64,000 nt of DNA from Streptomyces sp. SID12488 (GCF_010548275.1 NZ_JAAGLT010000018.1:120199-184198); one strand, 5' to 3'; shown: positions 8,029 through 21,367, numbered from the stretch's first letter. Program-made: numbers and translations. The notes: generated by a model from the letters alone, not told the origin.

Positions 8029-8921
8029 GACGTGTACCTGGCTTCGATCTCCGAGCGGTACGGCATCGACGCCGACGCGCCCGGCCGTTGTACGGACAGT
8101 GCCCCTGCCGCTGCGGCCCACGCCAGGGCGTCCGGCATCGGGCGGCCCTCGGCCAGGGCCACCGCGAGGGCGCCGACGAAGGTGTCGCCGGCGCCGGTCG
8201 AGTCCACGGCGGTGACGGCCGGCGCGGGGACGGTGACCGGTTCGGCCAGGTCCCGGGACGCGTAGAGACTGCCGGCCGCGCCCAGCGTGATGACCACCTC
8301 CGGCACCTGGTCGAGGAGTGCGGTGGCCGCCTTGTGCGGGTCGCTCAGGCCGGTCAGGGCCGCCGCCTCGTGCTCGTTCGGCACCAACAGGTCGGTGACG
8401 GCGAGGAGTTCGGGTGGCAGCGGTTGGACGGGGGCCGGGGTGAGGATCGTGCGGACGCCGTGGCGGTGAGCGGCCCGGGCGCCCTCGACCACCGCCGTGA
8501 GCGGGATCTCCAGTTGGAGCAGCAGCGCGTCGGCGGTGGCGATCAGGCTCTCGTCGCCGGGGGCGAGAGCGGTGACGGTGCCGTTGGCGGCGGGGACGAC
8601 GACGATCGCGTTGCCGCCCTCGTCGTCCACGACGATGTGCGCGGTGCCGGAAGGGCCCTCGGCGGTGCGGAGATGGTCGGTTCCGACGCCCGAGTTCTCC
8701 AGGGTGGAGCGGAGTTGGCTGCCGTAGGTGTCGTTGCCCACCGCGCCGATCATCGAGACGTCGGCGCCCGCGCGGGCCGCGGCGACGGCCTGGTTGGCGC
8801 CCTTGCCGCCGGGGATCGTACGGAACTCCCGCCCTGTCACGGTCTCTCCGCGCTCTGGGGCCTTGGAGACGTACGCGACGAGGTCCATGTTCGTGCTGCC
8901 CAGCACGGCGATATGGGTCAT
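8025..8921 (-). CDS. rbsK: Ribokinase (PfkB family)
   Basis: A 298-aa protein from the ATG at 8921, overlapping the previous stop by ATGA. Both PfkB signatures are present: GGKGANQAVAAARAGA near residue 40, and the C-terminal DSTGAGDTFVGALAVAL with the catalytic Asp in GAGD. IAVLGSTNMDLV at the N-terminus and LLPNE-like LLVPNEHEA are typical of RbsK. The expected reaction is ATP-dependent 5-phosphorylation of ribose. Its place between ADP-ribosylglycohydrolases and acyl-CoA enzymes suggests that it may take ribose, or a ribose-like sugar, released by the upstream hydrolases; this is inference. Confidence 0.92.
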   Translation of the reverse strand: MTHIAVLGSTNMDLVAYVSKAPERGETVTGREFRTIPGGKGANQAVAAARAGADVSMIGAVGNDTYGSQLRSTLENSGVGTDHLRTAEGPSGTAHIVVDDEGGNAIVVVPAANGTVTALAPGDESLIATADALLLQLEIPLTAVVEGARAAHRHGVRTILTPAPVQPLPPELLAVTDLLVPNEHEAAALTGLSDPHKAATALLDQVPEVVITLGAAGSLYASRDLAEPVTVPAPAVTAVDSTGAGDTFVGALAVALAEGRPMPDALAWAAAAGALSVQRPGASASMPYRSEIEARYTS

Positions 8922-10300
8922 GGGTGGGCTGTCTCCAAGTGGGCGAGGGAGTGGGTCAGTTGGGCGAGGGTGTCGAAGCCGGTGCCGTTGAAGTCCGAGA
9001 CGGAAGTGGCGAGTCGGTTCTTCAGGGGGCTGGTCCAGCGCTCGGCGAGGGTGGCGGGGGAGCCCGCGAGGAGCCCGGCGATGCTTCCGGCGGTCGCGCC
9101 ATTGGAGTCGGTGTCCCAACCACCGGACACCGCACGGCAGATGGAGCCGGTGAAGTCGCCGTCGGCGTGGGTGAGGGCGGCGGCGATCAGGGCGGTGTTG
9201 GGGATGGCGTGGACCCAGTGGTAGGTGGCCGCGTGGGTGGCGTGGAGTTCGTCGACGACTGTGTCGAAGTCGCGGTGGGACTGGGCCAGTTGGATGCCGT
9301 GGTGGATCGCTTCGGCCAGGCGGGAGCGTGGGGGGACGACTGTCAGGCCGGTGCGCAGACAGGCGTGGATGTCGCGGGTGCCGGTGGTGGCCTCGGCGAT
9401 GGTGGCCGCCGTGAACATCGCCGCGTAGACGCCGTTGGCGGTGTGGGTGAGGGTCGCGTCGCGGTATGCCTGTTCGGCGGCGGTGGCCGGGGCGCCGGGG
9501 TTGGTCCAGCCGTGGACGTCGGCGCGGATCAGGGCGCCGATCCATTCGCGGAACGGGTTGCGGTGGCGGGCGGTGAGCGGCGGTTCGAGGCCGGAGAGGA
9601 GGTTTCGGTAGGCGATGCGTTCGGCCGTGAAGGTGCGGCCTGCGGGGAGTTCGTCCAGCCAGAGTTTCGCCACGTCGGTGGTGGTGAAGCGGGGGCCGTG
9701 CCGTTGGAGCAGGAGCAGGTTGAGGAGGGGGTAGTTGAGGTCGTCGTCCTCGGGCATGCCGTCGATGTTCTCGGCGAGGGAGGTTGTCGCCGATCGGCGG
9801 TTCCAGGGGTGGGCCGCCGTCAGTTCCTCCGGGACTCCTCTGGCGGTGAACCAGGTGTTCAGGGGCCAGTTGCCGGTGGACCGGGCGAGTTCGCGGATGG
9901 CGGTGAGGGGGAGTTTCTCCACCGGTTTGCCCAGGAGGCAACCGGCTGCTCTGCCCAGCCAGGCGGCTTCCAGGCGGAGTGGGGTGGGCGCGGGCTGTGT
10001 GGCCGGGGCGGGCTGCGCGGGCCAGTCGGGGCACAGTGCCCGGATCCGGGCCAGGTCCGTCGGCTCTTCGTCCGCCAACCTGCTTGGCAGGTCAGCCAGT
10101 TCGTCCAGGAGGTCTTCGGCGAGCAGGCGCAGGTAGCGGGAGACCGGACCGGGGGACGCGCCCGCGCCGGCCGGGGCATCCGGTCCGCCCGCCGCTCGCC
10201 AGCGGGCGGCGATTCTGGCGGGCTCGCGGCCGTCCTGGGTCGCCTGGCGCAGTTCGTGGCCGATCAGGTCCTCCGGCTGGACCCAGGTCAGTCGGAGCAT
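8918..10300 (-). CDS. ADP-ribosylglycohydrolase family protein, paralogue D
   Basis: A 460-aa protein from the ATG at 10300 (MLRLTWVQPEDLIGHE), with its start 13 bp inside the end of the upstream paralogue. An N-terminal region of about 130 residues that I do not recognise precedes the DraG-like domain. The usual GDALG is replaced by GRAAGCLLGKPVE, and the first metal site reads GMPEDDDLNYPLL instead of TDDT. The second metal site is intact as SGGWDTDSNGATAGSIAGLL. Family members remove ADP-ribose or cleave similar N- or O-ribosyl bonds with two Mg ions. The divergent motifs suggest a substrate other than ADP-ribosyl protein. Confidence 0.88.
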   Translation of the reverse strand: MLRLTWVQPEDLIGHELRQATQDGREPARIAARWRAAGGPDAPAGAGASPGPVSRYLRLLAEDLLDELADLPSRLADEEPTDLARIRALCPDWPAQPAPATQPAPTPLRLEAAWLGRAAGCLLGKPVEKLPLTAIRELARSTGNWPLNTWFTARGVPEELTAAHPWNRRSATTSLAENIDGMPEDDDLNYPLLNLLLLQRHGPRFTTTDVAKLWLDELPAGRTFTAERIAYRNLLSGLEPPLTARHRNPFREWIGALIRADVHGWTNPGAPATAAEQAYRDATLTHTANGVYAAMFTAATIAEATTGTRDIHACLRTGLTVVPPRSRLAEAIHHGIQLAQSHRDFDTVVDELHATHAATYHWVHAIPNTALIAAALTHADGDFTGSICRAVSGGWDTDSNGATAGSIAGLLAGSPATLAERWTSPLKNRLATSVSDFNGTGFDTLAQLTHSLAHLETAHP

Positions 10301-11475
10301 CCCGCGCTCCTGAGCCGGGCGAACGCCTTTTCGTGGGAACGGCGTTGGTGGACGTCCCGTTCGAAGATCTCCCGGGTCACCTCGGTCAGTGTCCGGGCGG
10401 GTTCCCACAGGTCAAGGCGGCTCGCCTCCGCGACCGTCTTCGACCAGTCGGTCGGCACCTCGGAGCCCAGCGCACCGGCGAGTGCCCCGGCCATCGTGGC
10501 GATCGAGTCGCAGTCGCGGCCGTAGTTCACCGAACCCAGCACCGCATGACGGAAGCTGCCGCCCGCCACCACCAACATGCCCAGGGCGACCGGGAGTTCC
10601 TCGATCGCATGGAGTCGGGAGGGCCGACGGGCGCCCAGGGACGGGCTGCGATAGTCCGGTCCGACCGTGTCGTACGGAGTCACCGCCTCCCGCAGTGGCC
10701 GCAGCGCCGACTCGAAGTCCGTGTATCCGGACGCCGCTTCACACACCGCCTCGATGGCCGCCCGGGTGCCGTCCTTCGCCAGGGAGAGGCACGTTCCGAT
10801 CACCGAGTCCGGTGTCGCGTCCGGGGAGCAGGCCGCCGCCACCGCCGCCGCGAAGACCGCCGCCGCCTCCCTGCCGTACGAGGACTGGTGGGCGCCCGCG
10901 AGTTCGAGGGCCTCGGCGTACGCGCCCGCCGGGTTGGCTGCGTTGACCAGGCCGACCGGGGCCATGTACATCGCCGCGCCGCAGTTGACGATGTTGCCCA
11001 CGCCCGCCTCGCGGGGATCGATGTGGCCGTAGTGGATCCGGGCCACCAGCCATTTCTCCGCCAGGAAGATGCGTTGGAGGGGGAGTGCCTCGGCCTCCAG
11101 TTCGGGGATCCAGCGCGGGTTCGTCATCAGGTCCGGGACCAGGTGGTCGGCGACCGAGTACGCGTCCAGGTGGTCGCGGACCTGGGCGTACACCCGTACC
11201 AGCGCATGGGTCATCAAGGTGTCGTCGGTGACGTGGCCGTCGCCCTTGTGGTACGGGGCGATCGGGCGGGCGGTGCGCCAGTCGTCGCCGTTCCAGGGGC
11301 CGACGATGCCGTGGACGCGGCCCGCGTGGCGTTCGAGGATCTGCTCGGGGGTGTAGCCCTCCACGGGACCGCCGAGCGCGTCGCCGACGGCCGCGCCGAC
11401 CAGGGCGCCGGTGATCCGCTCGTCCAGACCCGCCAGTTGAGCGCCTTCCCGGCTTTCTTCTGTTTTGGGTGTCAT
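10288..11475 (-). CDS. ADP-ribosylglycohydrolase family protein, paralogue C
   Basis: A 395-aa protein from the ATG at 11475 (MTPKTEESREG). Another ATG at 11487 overlaps the upstream stop as ATGA, but an AGGAGG directly touches it, which favours the inner ATG 12 bp downstream. The DraG core is ITGALVGAAVGDALGGPVEG, then HVTDDTLMTHAL for the first metal site and NYGRDCDSIATMAGALAGAL for the second. A Trp-rich stretch (GPWNGDDWRTARP) lies between the two. All metal-binding Asp residues are present, so activity is likely. Its position in the operon is coupled on both sides. Confidence 0.9.
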   Translation of the reverse strand: MTPKTEESREGAQLAGLDERITGALVGAAVGDALGGPVEGYTPEQILERHAGRVHGIVGPWNGDDWRTARPIAPYHKGDGHVTDDTLMTHALVRVYAQVRDHLDAYSVADHLVPDLMTNPRWIPELEAEALPLQRIFLAEKWLVARIHYGHIDPREAGVGNIVNCGAAMYMAPVGLVNAANPAGAYAEALELAGAHQSSYGREAAAVFAAAVAAACSPDATPDSVIGTCLSLAKDGTRAAIEAVCEAASGYTDFESALRPLREAVTPYDTVGPDYRSPSLGARRPSRLHAIEELPVALGMLVVAGGSFRHAVLGSVNYGRDCDSIATMAGALAGALGSEVPTDWSKTVAEASRLDLWEPARTLTEVTREIFERDVHQRRSHEKAFARLRSAGCSD

Positions 11476-11483
11476 GTCGCGAA

Positions 11484-12611
11484 TCATCCTCCTGGGGAGG
11501 CCCGTTGTGTGGCTTCCAGCAGTTCGGCGAGTTCCACGAGGTCGGTACCGGTAAGCCTGGGAAGGGCGCAGCCGGAGAGGGTGCGGCAGGCGTCCCGCCA
11601 GGACACCGGGATCGCGGCACCGCCGCCCAGTGCGCCGGTGAGGGCGCCCGCGAGCGCGGGGGCCGAGTCCGCGACCCGCGACAGACAGGCGGCGGCCGGG
11701 ACCGCTTCGGCGATCCGGCCGTGCGCCGCTGTGGCCAGCGCGAGGGCTACCGGGACCGTCTCCGCGGCGGCGATGCCGTAGCTGTAGACGTGGTCGACGA
11801 TCTGGTGTTCCAGGAGCGGGACCAGGGCGAACGCGCCGTCCGCGCTGTCTGCGTCCCGCGCGAGCTTCAGCGCGTGGCGGGCGTTCCGGCCGATCTCCGT
11901 GAACTCGGGCAGTTCCGCCAGCGCCGCGTCCACACAGGCTTCCACCCCCTCGCCGACCAGCGCCAGGGAGAGTGCCGCCGCCATCGCGCGGGCGCCGTGC
12001 ACACCGTCGCCGTCCTGGGTGTAACGGGCGTCGAACTCGGCCAGTTCGGCGGCGAGTCGGGGGTCGCCCGGGTGGGCCACCGCCAGCACACAGGCCCGCA
12101 CGCAGGCCGCGTCGTCGAAGTAGTGCGGGTTGTCGTGGCCGGTGGCGGGCGGCCGTAGACCGGCGGCGAGGTTGCCGAGACCCGCTCGTACGGAGATACG
12201 GGCGCGCAGCGGAAGCACCGCCGACTCGACCTCGGGGGCGCGTTCCGCCGCGGCTGCCACCTCGCTGGCGACCGCGTTCCAGGACAGGTCGATGGCGGCA
12301 CGCGCCCGGCGCTCCCGGCTCAGGTCGCCCAGCACACTGTCGTCCCCGGCCTTCAGCAGGGCCTCGGCCGAGAACGCCGCCCACTCCGCGTCGTCCGAGG
12401 GGCCGAGCCGGAGCGGTTCCGGGGGCTGGTTGAGGGCGATCGGCACGGGGAGGGTGGTGGTCGCGTTCTGTTCGGCGAAGGTGTCGAGCTCGCGGGTGAG
12501 GCGGCGGGTCCAGTCGGGCATCCTGGCTGCCCGGTGCCGGGCGGCGGGCCAGCCTGCGGCGTCGCCTGCGGCCAGGCCGAGCAGGAGTCCCTCGATACGG
12601 CGGCTGGTCAT
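11484..12611 (-). CDS. ADP-ribosylglycohydrolase-like protein, paralogue B, degenerate site
   Basis: A 375-aa protein from the ATG at 12611 (MTSRRIEGLLLGLAAGDAAG). The fold is recognisable: the N-terminal helix with GDAAG, and the C-terminal ALAGALTGALGGGAAIP. The first metal site reads GPSDDAEWAAF (SDDA instead of TDDT). The second reads SRVADSAPALAG where active relatives have G-x-D-x-D-T, so the first metal-ligand Asp is Val and the Thr is Ser. It may bind a single metal, be inactive, or act as a partner of the neighbouring paralogues. It is co-transcribed with them, and its stop lies 8 bp before the start of paralogue C. Confidence 0.85.
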   Translation of the reverse strand: MTSRRIEGLLLGLAAGDAAGWPAARHRAARMPDWTRRLTRELDTFAEQNATTTLPVPIALNQPPEPLRLGPSDDAEWAAFSAEALLKAGDDSVLGDLSRERRARAAIDLSWNAVASEVAAAAERAPEVESAVLPLRARISVRAGLGNLAAGLRPPATGHDNPHYFDDAACVRACVLAVAHPGDPRLAAELAEFDARYTQDGDGVHGARAMAAALSLALVGEGVEACVDAALAELPEFTEIGRNARHALKLARDADSADGAFALVPLLEHQIVDHVYSYGIAAAETVPVALALATAAHGRIAEAVPAAACLSRVADSAPALAGALTGALGGGAAIPVSWRDACRTLSGCALPRLTGTDLVELAELLEATQRASPGG

Positions 12612-12694
12612 GGGCGGACCTCGGCTTCGGCTCGGGTGGTGTGTTTCGCCCCCGCCGCCCCTACCCGTCCCTCCCCCAGAGGGGGGACCCCCAT

Positions 12695-12745
12695 CGGGGG
12701 CGCTGCCCCCGAACCCCCGCTCCTCAAACGCCGGAGGGGCTGAAA
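12695..12745 (-). repeat. 51-bp dispersed repeat, copy 1
   Basis: A 51-bp unit in the 142-bp gap between paralogues A and B of the operon. Its reverse complement occurs at 26700-26750 with 49 of 51 bases identical. It includes the palindrome GGGGGC-N-TGCCCCC and the block CTCCTCAAACGCCGGAGGGG. I recall similar units as frequent between Streptomyces genes. Here it lies inside an operon, so it may lower expression of the genes downstream. Confidence 0.85.
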
Positions 12746-12753
12746 GTGCGGGC

Positions 12754-13860
12754 TCACGGTCGTACCTCCGTTGCGGTCGGCGTGTCGCTGTCCGAGGCGA
12801 GGACGTAAGCGGCCCGGTCCGGAACCGGATCCCGTACGACCGGCTTCGCGCCCCACTTGCCGCCCTCGCCCGGGGTCAGGAGTTCCGCGACGTCGAGGAT
12901 GTGGTGGCCCGCCATGGAGGGGAGACAGCTGCCGCGGGCCGGGCCGATCGCCTCCGCCCACTCGGGTGGGATCGCCGAGGCGCCGCGGGTCGCGCCTGCC
13001 AGGGCGCCCGCCACCGCTGCTGTCGTGTCCGCGTCGCGGCCCATGTTGACGGCTGTCAGCACCGACTCCGCGAAGTCACCGTCGGCCACCGCGTACGCGC
13101 CGAAGGCGAGGGCGACCGCCTCGGGGGCCAGGTCCGTCCAGGGGTAGCCGCCGATCACCACCGCGGAGCGGACCGCGCGTTCACCCCGGTGGGCGACCGC
13201 CACCGCGCGGCGCAGGGAGCGCGCCGTCCAGGAGTCGTCGGGGATCACTGCCAGGGCGGAGGCCACCACGGCGATGGTCGGCGCGCCTGCCATCGCTGCC
13301 GCCACGCCCGCCGCGACCGCCTGGCCGCCGTAGATGCCCTCGCCGTCGTGGCTCACCGAGCCGTCGATCGCCACCAGCCGGGCCGCCTCGGCCGGGCGGC
13401 CCGCCGCGAAGACGCCGAAGGGCGCCGCCCGCATGGCGAGACCGTCGCTCCAGGCGTGCCGGTGCTGGGCCGAGATGGGGGCGGCGAGACCCCGGCGCAG
13501 GTTCTCCAGGGTGCCGCGTTCGCTGAAACCGGCGCCTCGGAAGGGGCCCTCGTCGAGGTCGGCGATCCACTGGTGCCAGGCCGCCTCCACGTGAGCCGGG
13601 GTGAGGGCGGAGCCGTGCCGGGCGAGGAGGAGGCCCGAGAAGATCGCGTACTCCGTGTCGTCCGTGCCGGCGGGGTGCTCGGCCACGTAGCCGGTGATGC
13701 GGCCCCAGCGGGCGCGGATCTCCGAGGGCTTCATGTTCTCGGCGGGGGCGCCGAGCGCGTCCCCCACGGCCAGACCGAGCAGGGCGCCGCGTGCTCTGTC
13801 GCGGAGCAGGGCGGCGTCCTGGTGCGCCGGGACCGGGGGAATGCAGGCGATCGGTGCCAT
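12754..13860 (-). CDS. ADP-ribosylglycohydrolase family protein, paralogue A
   Basis: First gene of the minus-strand operon, 368 aa from the ATG at 13860, with GGAGGAGAGG upstream. It is the most canonical of the four: ALLGLAVGDALGAPAENMKP, then HPAGTDDTEYAIFSGLLL (first metal site), GEGIYGG, and VNMGRDADTTAAVAGALAGA (second metal site). All expected metal ligands of the DraG/ARH family are present. An upstream in-frame start at 13932 would add 24 residues across the leader hairpin and is unlikely. The natural substrate, whether ADP-ribosylated protein, nucleic acid or a small riboside, is open. Confidence 0.92.
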   Translation of the reverse strand: MAPIACIPPVPAHQDAALLRDRARGALLGLAVGDALGAPAENMKPSEIRARWGRITGYVAEHPAGTDDTEYAIFSGLLLARHGSALTPAHVEAAWHQWIADLDEGPFRGAGFSERGTLENLRRGLAAPISAQHRHAWSDGLAMRAAPFGVFAAGRPAEAARLVAIDGSVSHDGEGIYGGQAVAAGVAAAMAGAPTIAVVASALAVIPDDSWTARSLRRAVAVAHRGERAVRSAVVIGGYPWTDLAPEAVALAFGAYAVADGDFAESVLTAVNMGRDADTTAAVAGALAGATRGASAIPPEWAEAIGPARGSCLPSMAGHHILDVAELLTPGEGGKWGAKPVVRDPVPDRAAYVLASDSDTPTATEVRP

Positions 13861-14167
13861 ACGCGGCCTCTCCTCCGGAGGGTTCCGGGGGCTCCCTCGC
13901 GGGGAGCGGAACCCTTTGCGGAACTGTCCCACCGGAGGGCTTCAGGTGCTCCTCAGGCGCCCCAGCATCACCCGGTCGACATTTGTGCGAGTACACCTAC
14001 GGATGAGCGATCACGCTGAACGCGCAGGTGAGGGCAGCCTCTCCTTGCTGGCGGGAAGGGAATCCGGGGGGTATTTTCGGTGTTGTCGATAACTGGAATC
14101 AGTCTAAATTCGGCTTGGGCTTCGGGGTTGGGAGTCGAGTTCGGAGTCGAGCGAGTTGGGGGACGGC
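13861..14167. other. Divergent intergenic region, operon leader and VIT promoter side
   Basis: About 307 bp separate the ADP-ribosylglycohydrolase operon (minus) from the VIT gene (plus). The minus side holds a leader hairpin at 13879-13915. The plus side has an AT-richer patch around 14078-14110, with TTGTCG and TAAATT 16 bp apart as a weak promoter candidate. I see no known operator. Confidence 0.5.
13879..13915 (-). promoter_or_regulatory. Two-step hairpin in the leader of the glycohydrolase operon
   Basis: Outer arms AGGGTTCC (13879-13886) and GGAACCCT (13908-13915) enclose inner arms GCTCCC (13891-13896) and GGGAGC (13902-13907). The structure ends 18 bp before the start codon, next to the Shine-Dalgarno sequence of paralogue A. 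It could modulate translation or stabilise the transcript. No U-run follows, so a terminator role is unlikely. Confidence 0.55.
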
Positions 14168-14899
14168 ATGGCCATCATCGAGACCGAGGCGGCGCTGCAC
14201 GAGGCGCACCGCGACAACCACACCCACCGGGATGTCACCGGCGGCTGGTTGCGGCCGGCCGTCTTCGGGGCGATGGACGGGCTCGTCTCCAACCTCGCCC
14301 TGATGACCGGTGTGGCGGGCGGGGCCGTCGCGCATCAGACCGTCGTCATCACCGGGCTCGCCGGCCTTGCCGCCGGCGCCTTCTCCATGGCCGCCGGCGA
14401 GTACACCTCCGTCGCCTCGCAGCGCGAGCTCGTCGAGGCCGAACTCGACGTCGAGCGAAGGGAGTTGAGGAAGCACCCCAAGGATGAGGAGCGGGAGCTC
14501 GCCGCGCTCTACGAGTCCCGGGGTGTCGAGCCGAAGCTCGCCCGCGAAGTGGCCCGGCAACTCTCGCGCGACCCCGAGCAGGCGCTGGAGATACACGCCC
14601 GCGAGGAGCTGGGCATCGACCCCGGTGATCTGCCCTCGCCCGCCGTCGCCGCGGTGTCGTCCTTCGGGGCGTTCGCGCTCGGCGCGCTGCTGCCCGTACT
14701 CCCGTATCTGCTGGGCGCCACCGCCCTGTGGCCTGCCGTCCTGGTCTCGCTTGTCGGGCTCTTCGGGTGTGGTGCGGTGGTGGCCCGGGTGACCGCCCGG
14801 AGCTGGTGGTTCAGCGGGTTGCGGCAGCTCGCGCTGGGTGGAGCGGCGGCCGGTGTGACGTACGCCCTGGGCAACCTGTTCGGTGCAGCCGTAGGATAG
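14168..14899 (+). CDS. VIT1/CCC1 family transporter
   Basis: A 243-aa protein from the ATG at 14168, with GGGGGA upstream; a GTG at 14156 is an alternative. The VIT family core is visible: an N-terminal LRPAVFGAMDGLVSNLALM span, GLAGLAAGAFSMAAGEYTS, then a charged Glu/Arg-rich middle (about residues 85-150) that corresponds to the cytoplasmic metal-binding region. Three more spans follow at about 160-185, 190-210 and 220-240. Relatives export or store Fe(II) or Mn(II). No DtxR-type iron box was seen upstream. Confidence 0.9.
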   Translation: MAIIETEAALHEAHRDNHTHRDVTGGWLRPAVFGAMDGLVSNLALMTGVAGGAVAHQTVVITGLAGLAAGAFSMAAGEYTSVASQRELVEAELDVERRELRKHPKDEERELAALYESRGVEPKLAREVARQLSRDPEQALEIHAREELGIDPGDLPSPAVAAVSSFGAFALGALLPVLPYLLGATALWPAVLVSLVGLFGCGAVVARVTARSWWFSGLRQLALGGAAAGVTYALGNLFGAAVG

Positions 14900-15262
14900 G
14901 CGATCGTGCACTTATGCGATGGGCCGCATAAGTAGCCGTTACTCGCTGGTTTCGAACGCTTAACCACTGGGCATGAGCCGTACGCGCTGTGGGCAACGAA
15001 GCCTGCGGCGCACTCGCGGAGAGGGCGACGACGCTCTCCTTGCCATGGGTCGAGGGACATCGATCTGTCCGATTCGGCCCCCATTACTTCCACCGCAGCG
15101 CGGTCACCATGCCGCGCACTGCGGTGTCCGCATGTTGGTACGCGGTATCCGGTTCCCGAGAATCGCCCCATCATGTAACCTGCGTGAAATTTTGAAGTAC
15201 AAGAGGGCCAACGTCGTCCCTCGGCTTAATGCATATGCCACACAACGACGACGGGAGAGCCG
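14900..15262 (+). other. 363-bp leader region of gltB
   Basis: No gene is supported here. The stretch is less GC-rich than its surroundings. It holds a GlnR-like box at 15175-15212, a 6-bp stem GGAGAG/CTCTCC near 15017-15040 and the gltB Shine-Dalgarno GGGAGAG just before 15263. I recognise no riboswitch. Confidence 0.5.
15175..15212 (+). promoter_or_regulatory. GlnR-like box upstream of gltB
   Basis: Four pentamers are spaced by exactly six bases: GTAAC (15175), GAAAT (15186), GTACA (15197) and CCAAC (15208). The actinobacterial GlnR box is gTnAC-n6-GaAAc repeated twice. The first pair matches at nine of ten scored positions; the second pair is weaker. It ends 50 bp before the gltB start, so nitrogen control of gltBD by GlnR is plausible. 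Confidence 0.5.
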
Positions 15263-19886
<4,624 letters not shown>

Positions 19887-19894
<8 letters not shown>

Positions 19895-21347
19895 TCCCAA
19901 GGGCTTTCTGACCCACGGCCGCGAGGTCGCCAAGTCCCGCCCGGTGGACGTCCGTCTCAAGGACTGGAACGAAGTCTACGTTCCCGGCTCCCTGCTGCCG
20001 ATCATCAGCAAGCAGGCCGGCCGCTGCATGGACTGTGGTATCCCGTTCTGCCACAACGGTTGTCCGCTGGGGAACCTGATCCCCGAGTGGAACGACTACG
20101 CCTACCGCGAGGACTGGACGTCGGCGTCCGAGCGGCTGCACGCCACCAACAACTTCCCGGAGTTCACCGGCCGCCTGTGCCCGGCTCCCTGCGAGTCGGC
20201 GTGCGTGCTGGGCATCAACCAGCCCGCGGTCACCATCAAGAACGTCGAGGTCTCGATCATCGACAAGGCCTGGGAGGCCGGCGATGTCGCCGCCCAGGCC
20301 CCGGAGCGCCTCTCCGGCAAGACGGTCGCGGTCATCGGCTCGGGTCCGGCCGGTCTCGCGGCGGCCCAGCAGCTGACGCGGGCCGGTCACACGGTCGCGG
20401 TGTACGAGCGCGCGGACCGCATCGGCGGCCTCCTGCGCTACGGCATCCCCGAGTTCAAGATGGAGAAGCGGCACATCAACCGCCGTATCGAGCAGATGCG
20501 CGCGGAGGGCACCCGCTTCCGTACGGGCATCGAGATCGGCCGCGACCTCAAGGCGACGGACCTGCGCAAGCGGTACGACGCCGTCGTGATCGCCGCCGGT
20601 GCGACGACCGCCCGTGATCTCCCCGTCCCCGGGCGGGAACTGAAGGGCGTCTACCAGGCGATGGAGTACCTGCCCCTGGCGAACAAGGTGCAGGAGGGCG
20701 ACTTCGTGGCCCCGCCGGTCACCGCCGAGGGCAAGCACGTCGTGGTCATCGGCGGCGGCGACACGGGCGCGGACTGCGTGGGCACCGCCCACCGCCAGGG
20801 CGCGGCCTCCGTCACCCAGCTGGAGATCATGCCGCAGCCGGGCGAGGACCGGAACCCGAACCAGCCCTGGCCGACCTTCCCCATGCTCTACAAGGTCACC
20901 TCGGCGCACGAGGAGGGCGGCGAGCGCGTCTACTCCGTCTCGACGACCCACTTCGAGGGCGACGAGCACGGCGACGTGCAGTGGCTGCACCTCACCGAGG
21001 TCGAGTTCATCGACGGCAAACTGACCCAGAAGCCGGGCACGGAGCGCAAGATCCCCGCCCAGCTGGTCACCCTCGCCATGGGCTTCACGGGCACCGACCA
21101 GGACAACGGCCTCGTCTCGCAGTTCGGCCTGGACCTCGACGAGCGCGGCAACATCGCCCGCGACGCCGACTTCGCGACCAACGTCCCGGGCGTGTACGTC
21201 GCCGGTGACGCCGGCCGCGGCCAGTCCCTCATCGTGTGGGCCATCGCCGAGGGCCGCTCGGCCGCGCGCGGAGTCGACCGCTTCCTCACTGGCGCGAGCG
21301 AACTCCCGGCCCCGATCCGCCCGACGGACCGTTCCCTGATGGTCTGA
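19887..21347 (+). CDS. gltD: Glutamate synthase small subunit GltD
   Basis: A 486-aa protein from the ATG at 19887, overlapping gltB by eight bases. It passes electrons from NADPH to GltB. N-terminal 4Fe-4S cysteines are in CMDCGIPFCHNGCPLGN and RLCPAPCESACVLG. The FAD-binding motif is VAVIGSGPAGLAAAQQL and the NADPH-binding motif VVVIGGGDTGADCVG. VYVAGDAGRGQSLIVWA near the end completes the FAD site. All elements expected for an active small subunit are present. Confidence 0.97.
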
Positions 21348-21367
21348 CGGGGTACCCCCACAAAGAC

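Noticed and set aside
9979..11781. 600-aa plus-strand open frame opposite paralogues C and D
   Set aside because: Antisense shadow of the glycohydrolase genes without recognisable domains.
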